A stretch of DNA of 64,000 nucleotides from Promethearchaeota archaeon (lineage in GTDB: Archaea > Asgardarchaeota > Lokiarchaeia > Sigynarchaeales > SOKP01). A model generated the notes under the pieces. The model was not told the DNA's origin. It did not search any database and worked only from the letters and a program-made list of their open reading frames with translations. Positions 8,757-18,600 of the stretch are shown in pieces. The stretch covers positions 41,649-105,648 of the forward strand of contig JAEOTV010000169.1 of assembly GCA_016839635.1 (NCBI GenBank). The letters are read 5' to 3'. Each line of letters opens with the position of its first letter. The first letter of the stretch is position 1. The translations under genes and the position numbers were made by a program.

Positions 8757-10268
8757 TCAATCATTTGTTTTAATATTATTTTTTCTACAATATTCAGAAT
8801 ATTTCGTTAAAACTGAGAAGCATTTTACCGGCATGTCCCATAAATCAAAAATAGGAATATTTGAATTTATAAATTCTCGAACCCATGGATTATTATATCC
8901 CTGAGGACCAATATAAAAAATTGGGACGTCTTTTTTCTTTACTAACCTTTGTATGGGTTTTAGATAAAGCCTCTTCATCATTTCATTTGAGATTTCAAAT
9001 TCGTCATATTTCTTTCCTCCCGAAGTGTTTATTATTTCTATCACCTCTTCAAAACCAAATGCAGCATATATAATTATTCCATCAATTTCACCAGAATTAA
9101 TCATAGCTTTTGGAATTTTAATATAGAGATTATATTGATTGAATTGAAAAGTTAAATCTAAGGGATTATCTATATTTGCCACAGGTGGGACGAATTTTTT
9201 TAATTTTTCTTTTAATTCTTCTGAAAATTCAGGTACATCTAAACCCAATTTCTCAGCGACCTTTGCCATCATCGCACCACACCCTCCTGAATCTGTAATT
9301 ATTCCTAATCTATTGCCTTTGGGAATAATTTTATGCGAAAATGTCCTTAAATAATAAAGAAATTCTTTAATTGAATCTGTAGAAATTACCCCTGTTTTCT
9401 TAAACACTGTTTCAAATATTTTATCATCTCCAGCAATCGAACCTGTATGTCCCATGATTGAGCGTGAAGCAGCTTCAGTTCCACCTGCATATATGGCTAC
9501 AACTGGCTTTTTAGGAGTAATCTCCTTTATTTTTTCTATAAACTCTTTTCCTCTCTTTATTTCTTCTATATAGAGCCCAATTACATCGGTTTGTGGATCA
9601 TCTTTAAGATAATCTAAAAAATCAACTAAATCTATATTCTCTTCATTTCCAATTGAGAAAGATTTCCCTATTTTTACTCCAATGTGTTTACAAAACCAAA
9701 AAACATGAGATGCAACCGTCCCTGAATGAGCAATAATGGAAATATTACCTCTTTCAGGAGTCTTATAAATCCACATAGTATTAAAACATGTATCATCGAA
9801 ATCAGGATAATTATAAAATGCGTTATAGATACCTAAACAGTTTGGGCCGATAAATCTAATATTATAGTTTTTAGCTATATCATGGATTTTTTGAGATAGC
9901 TCAATTCCATCAGAACCATATTCCCGAAATCCTCCAGATACAATAACTACTCGTTTAACCCCCTTTTCCCCACATTCTTCTAATACTTTTGGTACCTTAT
10001 TGGGTCTTAAAATGATAAAAGCTAATTCTGGGATTTCTTGTAGATCTAAAATTGATCTATATGCCCTTAATCCTTGAATATTCTCTAATCTTGGATGTAT
10101 TGGGTAAATTTTTTGTTTGGGAACTCCACCAAAGATAATATTTCGAAGCATCATAGCACCCATGTTATCCAAAAAAGAATTAGAAGCTCCAAAAACAGCA
10201 ATACTCTCCGGATTGAGAAATTTATGGAGAAAATGATTCTTTAGGTCATTTTTATTGATTTCAGACAT
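8757..10268 (-). CDS. NDP-forming acyl-CoA ligase, alpha-subunit type
   Basis: 503 residues. An N-terminal CoA-binding Rossmann domain (SIAVFGASN, then VIVSGGFREYG and GPNCLGIYN) is followed by two succinyl-CoA-ligase-like flavodoxin-fold domains with the phosphohistidine region MGHTGSIAGDD and SGGCGAMMA. This matches the alpha chain of archaeal ADP-forming acetyl/acyl-CoA synthetases, which convert acyl-CoA + ADP + Pi to acid + ATP. The ATP-grasp beta chain is not in the neighbourhood, so it must be encoded elsewhere or the protein works differently. It lies downstream of a winged-helix gene and dut on the same strand. Confidence 0.85.
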   Translation of the reverse strand: MSEINKNDLKNHFLHKFLNPESIAVFGASNSFLDNMGAMMLRNIIFGGVPKQKIYPIHPRLENIQGLRAYRSILDLQEIPELAFIILRPNKVPKVLEECGEKGVKRVVIVSGGFREYGSDGIELSQKIHDIAKNYNIRFIGPNCLGIYNAFYNYPDFDDTCFNTMWIYKTPERGNISIIAHSGTVASHVFWFCKHIGVKIGKSFSIGNEENIDLVDFLDYLKDDPQTDVIGLYIEEIKRGKEFIEKIKEITPKKPVVAIYAGGTEAASRSIMGHTGSIAGDDKIFETVFKKTGVISTDSIKEFLYYLRTFSHKIIPKGNRLGIITDSGGCGAMMAKVAEKLGLDVPEFSEELKEKLKKFVPPVANIDNPLDLTFQFNQYNLYIKIPKAMINSGEIDGIIIYAAFGFEEVIEIINTSGGKKYDEFEISNEMMKRLYLKPIQRLVKKKDVPIFYIGPQGYNNPWVREFINSNIPIFDLWDMPVKCFSVLTKYSEYCRKNNIKTND

Positions 10269-10345
10269 AATACTCTTAGGACCAAAATGGTAAAAAAGAA
10301 AATTAAAAAAACAATATGAGTTTTATGGTTAGTTAGTTTTTAGTA

Positions 10346-10558
10346 TTAAGGTTCTTTTATCAAGTCAATTTCTGCGGAGAATCCGGGTATCATTCCTTCA
10401 TACTCGACAATTCCTTTCGCTTTCAATTTTTTCAGAATTAATCTTACTCCTTCGAATTGATCCTCACAGAGAATCTGTAATTCCTTGTAATTCAGTCTTC
10501 CACCATTTTCTTTAAGTTTTTCAATTATGAATTCTTCTTCATCTGTCATTTCTGACAT
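10346..10558 (-). CDS. Small winged-helix-like protein
   Basis: 70 residues: an acidic N-terminus, then IEKLKENGGRLNYKELQIL, a helix QFEGVRLILKKLKAKG and a wing-like GIVEYEG. This is the layout of a small winged-helix DNA-binding domain. It sits between dut and the acyl-CoA ligase, with gaps of 42 and 77 bases, all on one strand, and could regulate this operon. The fold is inferred from pattern only. Confidence 0.5.
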   Translation of the reverse strand: MSEMTDEEEFIIEKLKENGGRLNYKELQILCEDQFEGVRLILKKLKAKGIVEYEGMIPGFSAEIDLIKEP

Positions 10559-10600
10559 AATATATCCTTTCTTTCAAAAATATTAATATTTAATTGAAAT

Positions 10601-11116
10601 TTAATTCTTACCTGTACTTCCAAATCCACCTTTTCCACGTTCGGATTCAGGCAATTCATTGGTTTCAATAAAAGTATAATTATACATTTTTGATAAAATA
10701 ATCTGGCAAATTCTCTCACCCTTTTTTAGGGTAACCTCCTTGTTAGAAAGGTTTACTACTATCACCATCCATTCATTTCTGTAACCTGCATCGATTGTAC
10801 CTGGAGAGTTCACAATAGATAACCCCTCCCATAAAGCTAATCCACTCCTAGGGACAACTTTAAAATAATAACCTTCTGGAATTGCTGTGGAAAAACCTAA
10901 TGGACAACCGATTCTTTCAAGCGGTTGCAACGTATATGAATCTGTTTTAACATCAATTAATTCTTTTTTATCATTCTCATGAATTATCTTCTTAAATCCA
11001 ACTATTCTTGCATCAGCACCCGCATCTCCAGGTTTTGTCGGTTTTGGGATAATAGCATCATCTTTTAATATCTTTAACGGAATTGATATAGTATTATCAA
11101 AACTCTTTTGGCTCAT
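10601..11116 (-). CDS. dut: Trimeric dUTP diphosphatase
   Basis: 171 residues. All five dUTPase motifs are visible in order: GDAGADAR, PRSGLAL, GTIDAGYRNEW, GERICQIIL and the flexible C-terminal RGKGGFGSTG. It hydrolyses dUTP to dUMP and pyrophosphate, keeping uracil out of DNA and supplying dTMP synthesis. A short insert (about 40-60, HENDKKELIDVKTD) lies between motifs I and II. The dUTPase-type motif V argues against dCTP deaminase. Confidence 0.92.
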   Translation of the reverse strand: MSQKSFDNTISIPLKILKDDAIIPKPTKPGDAGADARIVGFKKIIHENDKKELIDVKTDSYTLQPLERIGCPLGFSTAIPEGYYFKVVPRSGLALWEGLSIVNSPGTIDAGYRNEWMVIVVNLSNKEVTLKKGERICQIILSKMYNYTFIETNELPESERGKGGFGSTGKN

Positions 11117-11199
11117 ATTAAATCAATTTAAATTATTTTTAGTTTTAAAAAACAATTTTTATTAAAGAATAGATATTTTGTTAAATATCTATTTCTACG

Positions 11200-11664
11200 G
11201 TGAAAAATTTGATTATAATTGATAGGTATGATCCTAGAGTTGATAAAGAAGCATTAAAGGAGCTATTTAAAGACTTTATTGCAGTTAAGTCATATTTCTT
11301 CTCCCATTGGGAAAAATTCGAGGAAGAGCTAAATAGGAGGACTTTAGACCTTCAATACAGAAACTCTATGGTTGTTGCTAAAGAAGATGGAAAAATCGTA
11401 GGTTTTGGGACCTATACTTTTTTTAGAGATTATTTAGGAAATGATAGAGTATTAATACATCAAATAGTGACTAAGAAAGAAGACTCTTTTAAAAAGGGTA
11501 TTGAAGAAAAAATAATCCGAGAGTTACAATTATACATTAAAAGATCCTTAAAAATTGATAAGGTATATTTTATATGTCCTGATTCAGATGGTGCTTTAAG
11601 AAGTTTATTCATGAAATTAGGAGTAAAAAAGTCGAGATTCATCTGGTATGAGAGTGAAGTATAA
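11200..11664 (+). CDS. GNAT-like acetyltransferase
   Basis: 154 residues from a GTG start. Secondary-structure order fits a GNAT fold: MVVAKEDGKIVGFGTYTFF (strands 2-3), VLIHQIVTKKEDSFKKGIEEKIIREL (strand 4 and the acetyl-CoA loop, degenerate), then VYFICPDSDGALRSLFMKLG. The Q/RxxGxG/A acetyl-CoA motif is weak, so activity is uncertain. Divergent from dut, 83 bases apart, and followed by a TPR gene. Confidence 0.6.
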   Translation: MKNLIIIDRYDPRVDKEALKELFKDFIAVKSYFFSHWEKFEEELNRRTLDLQYRNSMVVAKEDGKIVGFGTYTFFRDYLGNDRVLIHQIVTKKEDSFKKGIEEKIIRELQLYIKRSLKIDKVYFICPDSDGALRSLFMKLGVKKSRFIWYESEV

Positions 11665-11713
11665 ATATTGGAATAACCTTATTATTTATTTCTAGCCTTT
11701 GTGAAATAATTCT

Positions 11714-12238
11714 ATGAAAAATTCGAATGATAGCAAACATCTCATTGAAAAAGCAGAAATTTTGAAGAATCAAGAAAAATTTCAAGAAGCTTTAGATATC
11801 GTAGATGAATTATATAAAAATAATCCTAATTCTGAAGATGTTAAAAATACATTAATTAAAACACTATTCGAATATGGAGGTTATCTTAATGATTATTATA
11901 CTCAGGAATATGAGAAAGCTAAAAAATTATTTGAGAGAATTGCTAAATTAAGTCCGAATAGTTATAGAGCATTTTATAATCTCGGAATTACTTACTTCAA
12001 TTTAGGTCAGATGCATGAAGCTATCATCAATCTCGAAAAAGCACTAAAAATTAAGCCTGATTATAAGTACTGTTTGTATAACTTGGGTTTAGTCTACGAG
12101 GATATGGAAAAATATGAGGTTGCTCTAAAATTCTATGAACAAGCCTTAGAAATTGACCCAAATTTTTCATATGCATTAGCAGCAAGATCAGAGATGAGAC
12201 GAAAATTGGATCTCTTAAAACATTTGAATATAGATTGA
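11714..12238 (+). CDS. TPR-repeat protein
   Basis: 174 residues with about three to four tetratricopeptide repeats. The clearest are SYRAFYNLGITYFNLGQMHE and YKYCLYNLGLVYEDMEKYE, followed by a FYEQALEIDPNF helix. TPR arrays are protein-interaction scaffolds. There is no signal peptide or membrane segment. It follows the GNAT gene by 49 bases on the same strand and may be co-transcribed. Partner unknown. Confidence 0.8.
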   Translation: MKNSNDSKHLIEKAEILKNQEKFQEALDIVDELYKNNPNSEDVKNTLIKTLFEYGGYLNDYYTQEYEKAKKLFERIAKLSPNSYRAFYNLGITYFNLGQMHEAIINLEKALKIKPDYKYCLYNLGLVYEDMEKYEVALKFYEQALEIDPNFSYALAARSEMRRKLDLLKHLNID

Positions 12239-12258
12239 TATTAAATTAAGAGCTGTCT

Positions 12259-12390
12259 TTAATCTGAAATAAATTTCTTATGGAGAGAACAACATATAAT
12301 GAAAATCACAATTGCAATAATACCCCCAATGATATATGGTAATACACTAGGATCTAACAAAAAATCTAAAATACCACTTGACTGAAACAT
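12259..12390 (-). CDS. Small 43-residue membrane protein
   Basis: A short frame in the gap between the TPR gene and dodecin. It encodes MFQSSGILDFLLDPSVLP, then one membrane helix (about 19-35, rich in Ile, ending CC), then SLHKKFISD. The ATG is preceded by AAGGGG about five bases upstream, a good Shine-Dalgarno. The one-helix layout with a basic tail suggests a real small membrane peptide with its C-terminus in the cytosol. Function unknown. Confidence 0.5.
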   Translation of the reverse strand: MFQSSGILDFLLDPSVLPYIIGGIIAIVIFIICCSLHKKFISD

Positions 12391-12552
12391 AATTACCCCT
12401 TTCATAAAATTATTAATTTCAAAATAGAATTTGTCATATTAAAATTTGACCATTAAATTTCGAACATTTCATTTTTAACGATAAAATCCAAATCTAATTG
12501 TTTATAGTAGAAAATAATAGAAAAAGGAAAAAAAGAAAAATTATTTAAGAAT

Positions 12553-12759
12553 TTATCTTTCTAATTGAAAGTTAACTTGTACTCGAACCCTGTAGATTAA
12601 TTTGTCAATATCCTCTTTTACCTTAACATCTGATTCGACAATCTGAATGTTCCTGATTCCTCGAAGAGATTTTTTGGCTTCATCATAGGCGTTTTTTACA
12701 GCATCAGCCCAATTTTTATCGCTAGTAGCGACTAGTTGTATCGACTTATATACGGTCAT
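12553..12759 (-). CDS. Dodecin (flavin-binding)
   Basis: 68 residues, the standard dodecin length. The pattern VYKSIQLVATSDKNWADAVKNA, then the IRNIQIVESDVKV strand and YRVRVQVNFQLE, matches the beta-alpha-beta-beta dodecin fold. Dodecins form hollow dodecamers that store or buffer flavin or CoA in the cytosol. The ligand-stacking Trp (W17) is present. It is a single gene with its own promoter. Confidence 0.88.
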   Translation of the reverse strand: MTVYKSIQLVATSDKNWADAVKNAYDEAKKSLRGIRNIQIVESDVKVKEDIDKLIYRVRVQVNFQLER

Positions 12760-12810
12760 TTTGATTTCACTTCCATTTTAATTTCTTTGTAAGATAATTT
12801 GTTATCGGTT

Positions 12811-12824
12811 AATATTTAAATATT
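12811..12824 (-). promoter_or_regulatory. TATA-like promoter of dodecin gene
   Basis: AATATTTAAATATT, a perfect 14-base palindrome, ends 52 bases before the dodecin ATG. This leaves room for a start site about 25 bases downstream and a short leader. Strength and orientation are inferred from position. Confidence 0.35.
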
Positions 12825-12955
12825 TCTAAGAGAATGACTAACATTAATATTTCATACTATTAATAGAAGAAAAAGGATATTAAATATAGATAAGACTGAT
12901 CTATAAGAAAAACATAAAAAAAAAATAATAAAAATATTCTTAACGAAGAATTCAA

Positions 12956-14296
12956 TTATGCACTTAAATTTTCTAATAAAACTGCGACTCCTTGTCCACC
13001 ACCAACGCAAGCGTTAGCAATACCATATTTTCCATTTTTCTGCTTTAAGACCCGTGAGAGAGTACCTATTAAACGGCACATCGTCGCACCTAATGGATGG
13101 CCAATTGCTGTGGAACCTCCCATTACATTAACCTTTTCTTCGGGGATCCCAAGTTTATCCATACAATTTAAAGCAACTATACAAAAAGCTTCATTAATTT
13201 CCCAGAAATCAATATCATCAGCTTTTAGTCCAGCATGTTCTAATGCCATTTTAGAAGCAGGAACAGGACCACGCCCCATCACGGTGGGATCTACTCCAGC
13301 AAATCCTATTGAAACAATTTTTGCTAAAGGATCAATCCCTCGCTTTTCAGCTTCTTTAGCATCCATCAACACACATGCAGTAGCCCCAGCATTCAAAGGA
13401 GAAGCATTTCCTGCTGTAATTACACCATCTTTAGAACCTACAAATTCTTCATATCCCTTTCGACCAAGTTCTTGTCCAGATACTGTTTTCTTAACGAAAT
13501 GTGGTTTTGAAACAGGTCTTAATCTTGCTACAGATTCTAAAGTTGATTTTCTTGCAGCCATATCCTTATCAACCATTAATGGTTCTTCAACATTACCTTC
13601 TACGTGCCCTTCAATTGGAATAATTTCTCCTCCATTGATACCTGAAGTAAAAAACTTTTCCTCTTGGCTTCTGATTGTTAGATTGTGAGCTCTTACACCA
13701 AATTTGTCCATGTCTTCTTTAGTGAATTTAGGAATTTCCTCTTCGAATAATTTTTGTGCGGTGGATAACATATCTGTTGCTACTAACACATCATATTCAC
13801 CTTTCCGTGCAAATTTTTCAACATAGAATTGTGAATCTTTACTAGCAATTGAGAGATTCGGCTTGATCCATTGGTTTGTAATACCCATAGGAACGCGAGT
13901 TAAGTGCTCAAGGCCAGTAGATAATACACACTTACTATATCCTGATGCAATCTCAAGAAAACCTAAATGAAATCCAGCAGCCGCTGATCCACATTGTTTA
14001 TCTAAAAATACGGCTGATGTCCGTACATCCATACCTGCAAACCAGGTAGGCAACTTTCCCCCATAAGTCCAATGTTCTCCTACACCAAAAGCACTTCCAA
14101 CTGTAAATTCATCAATATCTTTCGCCTCAATGTTTTTATTTGCTAATTTATTTGCAAACATTTTCTGAAGTAACAACGTAAGAAGTTCATCTCCCCTTAT
14201 TTCACCAAAAACATCTCTTTCTGGTTGACCAGGTCTCGATCGTGAGAAAGCAGTACGTGCGTAATCAATTAACCAAACTTCATTTAATTCTACCAT
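12956..14296 (-). CDS. Thiolase (acetyl-CoA acetyltransferase family)
   Basis: 446 residues. The nucleophile is Cys102 in KQCGSAAAGFHLG. The NEAFC, GGSTAIGHPLGAT and C-terminal CVGGGQG motifs with the second catalytic Cys are all present. The family condenses or cleaves acyl-CoA (acetoacetyl-CoA formation for isoprenoids, or beta-oxidation). The length (about 50 above a typical thiolase) and intact motifs suggest an active degradative or biosynthetic enzyme. No DUF35 or hydroxyacyl-CoA dehydrogenase partner lies next to it. Confidence 0.88.
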   Translation of the reverse strand: MVELNEVWLIDYARTAFSRSRPGQPERDVFGEIRGDELLTLLLQKMFANKLANKNIEAKDIDEFTVGSAFGVGEHWTYGGKLPTWFAGMDVRTSAVFLDKQCGSAAAGFHLGFLEIASGYSKCVLSTGLEHLTRVPMGITNQWIKPNLSIASKDSQFYVEKFARKGEYDVLVATDMLSTAQKLFEEEIPKFTKEDMDKFGVRAHNLTIRSQEEKFFTSGINGGEIIPIEGHVEGNVEEPLMVDKDMAARKSTLESVARLRPVSKPHFVKKTVSGQELGRKGYEEFVGSKDGVITAGNASPLNAGATACVLMDAKEAEKRGIDPLAKIVSIGFAGVDPTVMGRGPVPASKMALEHAGLKADDIDFWEINEAFCIVALNCMDKLGIPEEKVNVMGGSTAIGHPLGATMCRLIGTLSRVLKQKNGKYGIANACVGGGQGVAVLLENLSA

Positions 14297-14403
14297 TTTT
14301 ATATACCTTTTTATTAATTTTTATTTCATTAATTGTATACTAGGTTATTGAATTTATACCAGAAATTAAAACTTTTGATAAAGTGAAGAGAATTTTAGGA
14401 GAT

Positions 14404-14420
14404 TTATTAATATAAAATTA
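14404..14420 (+). promoter_or_regulatory. TATA-like element before purE
   Basis: An A/T-only stretch TTATTAATATAAAATTA lies about 40 bases before the purE ATG, at a spacing suited to an archaeal promoter with a short leader. Low-information sequence, so the call is weak. Confidence 0.25.
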
Positions 14421-14457
14421 ATAAAATGCTTAATATTAGGGAAAACTTACATTTATT

Positions 14458-14859
14458 ATGAGTGAAAAAGTTGATGTAGCTGTTTTAGCTGGAAGTACAT
14501 CTGATGAGGACGTATATAATAAAGCAATTAATGTTCTAAAAGAAAATAACATTTCATATGAATTGAAAATTCTTTCAGCACACAGAGATCCTGAAAAATT
14601 GGATAAATTCTTGGAAACTTCTAAAGCATTAATCTATATTGCTGTCGCGGGTTTATCTGCCGCTTTACCGGGTGTAATAGCCTCAAAGACAGATAAACCA
14701 GTTATTGGTGTACCTGTAAGTGCAAAATTGGGAGGATTAGACGCTTTATTGTCGATTGTTCAAATGCCTCCAGGAGTACCTGTTGCTAGCGTTGGTATTG
14801 ATAGGGGTGAAAATGCTGCGTATTTAGCAATTAGAATTTTAAATTTACTCAATAAATAA
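14458..14859 (+). CDS. purE: 5-(carboxyamino)imidazole ribonucleotide mutase / AIR carboxylase, PurE
   Basis: 133 residues, a compact PurE. The substrate-binding [12 protein letters not shown] and SAHRDPEKL motifs are clear. The third segment reads [15 protein letters not shown] rather than the GGAAHLPG of class I mutases, closer to class II enzymes that use CO2 directly. It makes CAIR in purine synthesis. It is first of a two-gene operon with rpiA (seven bases apart), linking purine synthesis with ribose phosphate supply. Confidence 0.9.
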   Translation: MSEKVDVAVLAGSTSDEDVYNKAINVLKENNISYELKILSAHRDPEKLDKFLETSKALIYIAVAGLSAALPGVIASKTDKPVIGVPVSAKLGGLDALLSIVQMPPGVPVASVGIDRGENAAYLAIRILNLLNK

Positions 14860-14866
14860 ATAATCT

Positions 14867-15607
14867 GTGATCTATTTGACTGAAAATTTGATTGAATTAG
14901 GAAAAAAGAAAGCTGCTATAAAAGCTGTAGAAGATAATATTAAAAAGAACATGATTGTTGGAATTGGCAGTGGATCGACTGTAGTGTATGCAGTTCAAAA
15001 ATTAGGCGAACTAAATAAAGAAAAATCTCTGAATTTGAAATGCATTCCAAGTTCTTTTCAAGCTTATCAATTAATTATAGAAAATGGTTTGGATTTAGTA
15101 TCTTTAGAACAATTTCCCCAAATAGATATTGATTTTGATGGTGCAGACGAGGTAGACGAAGATCTTAATCTTATTAAAGGTGGAGGAGGTTGTTTAGTAC
15201 AGGAGAAAATACTTGCTTCAAATTCTAAAAAACTTATTATAATAGTAGATTTTAGAAAAAATTCTGGATGCCTAGGAAAAAATTGGAAAAAAGGAGTTCC
15301 TATAGAAGTAATTCCTATGGCATATTATCCAATTATGGCAAAATTCAAAAATTTAGGTGGAAATCCAAAACTTCGAATGGCACAATCAAAAAGCGGTCCC
15401 TTAATAACAGACAATGGAAATTTTATTATAGATGTTGATTTTGGAGAAATAAATAAGCCAACTGAACTTGATCAAAAGATTAAGAATATACCTGGGGTTG
15501 TCGATACAGGAATTTTTAATGATATGGCATCTAAAGTCTATGTTGGAACTCGTGAAGGAGGAGTATTAATTTTAGAAAGAAAAAACAAAAAAGTTGGTTT
15601 ATATTAG
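14867..15607 (+). CDS. rpiA: Ribose-5-phosphate isomerase A
   Basis: 246 residues from GTG (a TTG three codons on is possible). Family motifs: VGIGSGSTVVYA (phosphate binding), DFDGADEVDEDLNLIKGGGG (catalytic Asp/Glu region), EKILASNSKKLIIIVD and MASKVYVG near the end. It interconverts ribose-5-phosphate and ribulose-5-phosphate, feeding PRPP and nucleotides. It follows purE by seven bases. Confidence 0.92.
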   Translation: MIYLTENLIELGKKKAAIKAVEDNIKKNMIVGIGSGSTVVYAVQKLGELNKEKSLNLKCIPSSFQAYQLIIENGLDLVSLEQFPQIDIDFDGADEVDEDLNLIKGGGGCLVQEKILASNSKKLIIIVDFRKNSGCLGKNWKKGVPIEVIPMAYYPIMAKFKNLGGNPKLRMAQSKSGPLITDNGNFIIDVDFGEINKPTELDQKIKNIPGVVDTGIFNDMASKVYVGTREGGVLILERKNKKVGLY

Positions 15608-15686
15608 GGCGGTTCTCTTTTTTAAAAGCTTATTTTTAGAAATTTCGATAATGAGGATGTATAAAATATAGAAAAATTCGAAAGTA

Positions 15687-18600
15687 TTATTGATTATTGC
15701 GATCTTGTTTTTCCTCATCTTGGTCAAGAAATTCAAGAGATTCTCCACAATTTGGACAGAATTTTTTTGGAACCTTGATAGGGTCTCCACAGAAAGGACA
15801 ATAATATGAAGCACCGACTGAAGATATTGATTCAGGTACTATATAGTTCTCTTCCTCTGTTTCATCATATACAGGTCGGGAATAGTATTCTTCATATCTA
15901 GGTCGTAGGGGGGGGGTTCTTGGATATTTTTTCTTTCTTGCATAATGTACGATTAGAGTGGTTACAGCTAAAAGAGCTACGATTGAAATTACAATTATGA
16001 TAATTAGAGAGAAATCAAAGGGACGTCCCGAGATTACTAAAATAATAATAAAATCGTCAGATTCCCCCTCGCTATCGTAGACAGTAATGTAAAATATCCC
16101 TAAATATCCCTCATTAGTATTAAAATCAAAACCATGGGCAGTAGGAATTGATTTTATACCTGATATAGTGCTATATTGCATTGTATCAGGAATTATAAAA
16201 GATCCTTCATATTTTCCTGATATTGATTCATAACTTAGCTCAGATACTTCAATAGATTGTGGAAATATTAAAAAAATATATTCCTCTGATGCAGAACAGA
16301 TAAATAAGTTTACAAAAACTCTCATATCCGAAGTACTATCCTCATAATTTACTGAATCTCTTATATTTACAGCAAAATTAAACTCATCTCCTTGAGTTGC
16401 ACTATATACATAGGATCCCTCATCAGATTCAGTATCATCAAAGTAAACATCAGCATAACCGGATAAACTGAAGCTAGAACTTGCTTTTAAAATTATTGGC
16501 GGATTATTAATAATTTCAAACACATATCTAGGTGAATTTGGAGTAGTATAATTTGAATTTAGAGGAACAATGTAATAGATCCCAAATCCAGAAGGATCTG
16601 AAGGGTCTGGATCAAAGTTATAGATATATATATTTGGGACTTGATAAGTAAGTATAAAGGTTTGATTAACAGATTTTTTTGAGTTGTAAAACGAATGTGG
16701 ATATATCGATAAGTATCCCTCTATATTACCGTAAGTTGAGTCATCCATCTCAGCACCTAAATCTGTTGAATCTCCGGGAGCTCTCGTTATAGATGGATCA
16801 TCACTAGATAAACGGATAATCTGTGGTACTTCACTCTTATCAAAATAGAGTATTTTAGTAATTTTATTATACTCTTTTAAGCCAATTGTCAGATTTACTT
16901 CTATGATATAAGGTGAAAAGCTTGGATTGGGTACGTTATATGAATTATTGAAATAAAGTCCACTATTAGCGAAAGTATTATTTAATATGATTGTTTTAGA
17001 AAAGGTACTATTTCTTATAATTACCTCTAATGAATCATAATCCGATGGTGTTATTGGAGATTCAGAGGTTTGATCCTTTAAATATAAAAATAAATCAATT
17101 TTTGAATTCGAAATACGGTCTCTTTTTAAATTAACATTAATGGATACTGGTTCTCTTGGTAACATAAATTCCATAAGATTATTTAATAAATTAAAATGGT
17201 CTTGACTAGAGGATGTCGATTGATAATCATAATAAAGCCAATGCAAATCTCCAAAGGCTACTAAGTTTCCTTTACCTTGAGCAGATCCGTTATATAGAGC
17301 AACTACTGTTTTATTATTGATTGATGCAATAGACTCAGCATTGCCCGAAACAGTAAAACTATTACCATATTGCCAATAAACACTATTAACATCACTAAAA
17401 ATCGTTGGATTATTAAAATTGCTTATATTTTGTGAGTTCACACTTGTCCCAATCCCCAACCAATTATCATTAACTATATTTTCTTCCTCGATCTGAATAC
17501 TTGTGTTTAATTTTGAGAATAAATGATTAATATTTTCCATGGCTAAATCCTGATAACGAGTTCCTAGAAAGAATAAATTACCTCCAGTATCAAAGTAATT
17601 TTTTAAATTATTTATTTCTAAAGTACTATAAGGCAAAATCGGGCTTTGCAGAAATATTATATCATATTGAGCTAATCTTTCCTCCGTTAAAATTGAATTG
17701 TTTAAATTCTTATCATAATCTGGGGTCCAATATTCCATATTATAGTCAACCGATATATTTGATTCAGTAAGATCGGCAATAGCTTCATAAAAACCAATTT
17801 GATAGAATGATGCAATATCAGGAAACCAATCATTTAACCCATGATATGATTCCATTAGTATCCGATTTTCTGGTAATCGAATATCTAATACAATATTTAC
17901 TGTATCATAAAGTTCTCCTCCTAAAGTCAGATTAACTGGAAAATTTCTTATTCCTGGCAAAGCATCTTGATTAATTTTAATCTCCAATTCCAAAAAACTT
18001 ATTCCAACCTCAGAATAAAGGGGGAGAAATGTATCAAATGAAATTGAGACACCTTGTATATTATTAGGAATTTCAATATCATAGGTTGTACTGTTACCAG
18101 AAATTACAGTCAAATTGAATTTTTGATGATCTCCTGGAAAGTTTAACAAATCATATGGTTTAACTGGAAGCACATCAGGATAAATTTTAGCAATATCATT
18201 AATATCTGAAATTGTTTCATTTAAATTATTTAAAAACTTAAGGGACGCACTTACATTTATTATTCCTGCTCCAGATCTAAGATAATAAGCGTCATTTCCA
18301 TTAGTGAGTTTTCTTGCGCCTTCGATTAAGGCAATTCTAGCAGTTTCAGGTGTGATGGTATGATAAGCCTCTAATAAAATTGCTAAAGCCCCGGCAACTA
18401 TAGGACATGACATACTTGTTCCACTAAGAGGAATATAATCTGCATCGCCAGCAAAATTGAAAAAATCTCCGATATAACGTTGTTCCTCTGAAATAATGGA
18501 ATTTGGTGATTCTGTAGAAATTATATTTACTCCAGGTGCAACTACATCAGGATATCCTAAATATCTATAACTGGGGCCCCAACTACTAAACGAAGCTAAC

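Noticed and set aside
13110..13688. Plus-strand frame of 192 codons
   Set aside because: Entirely antisense to the thiolase gene; its codons mirror the thiolase and show no family pattern.
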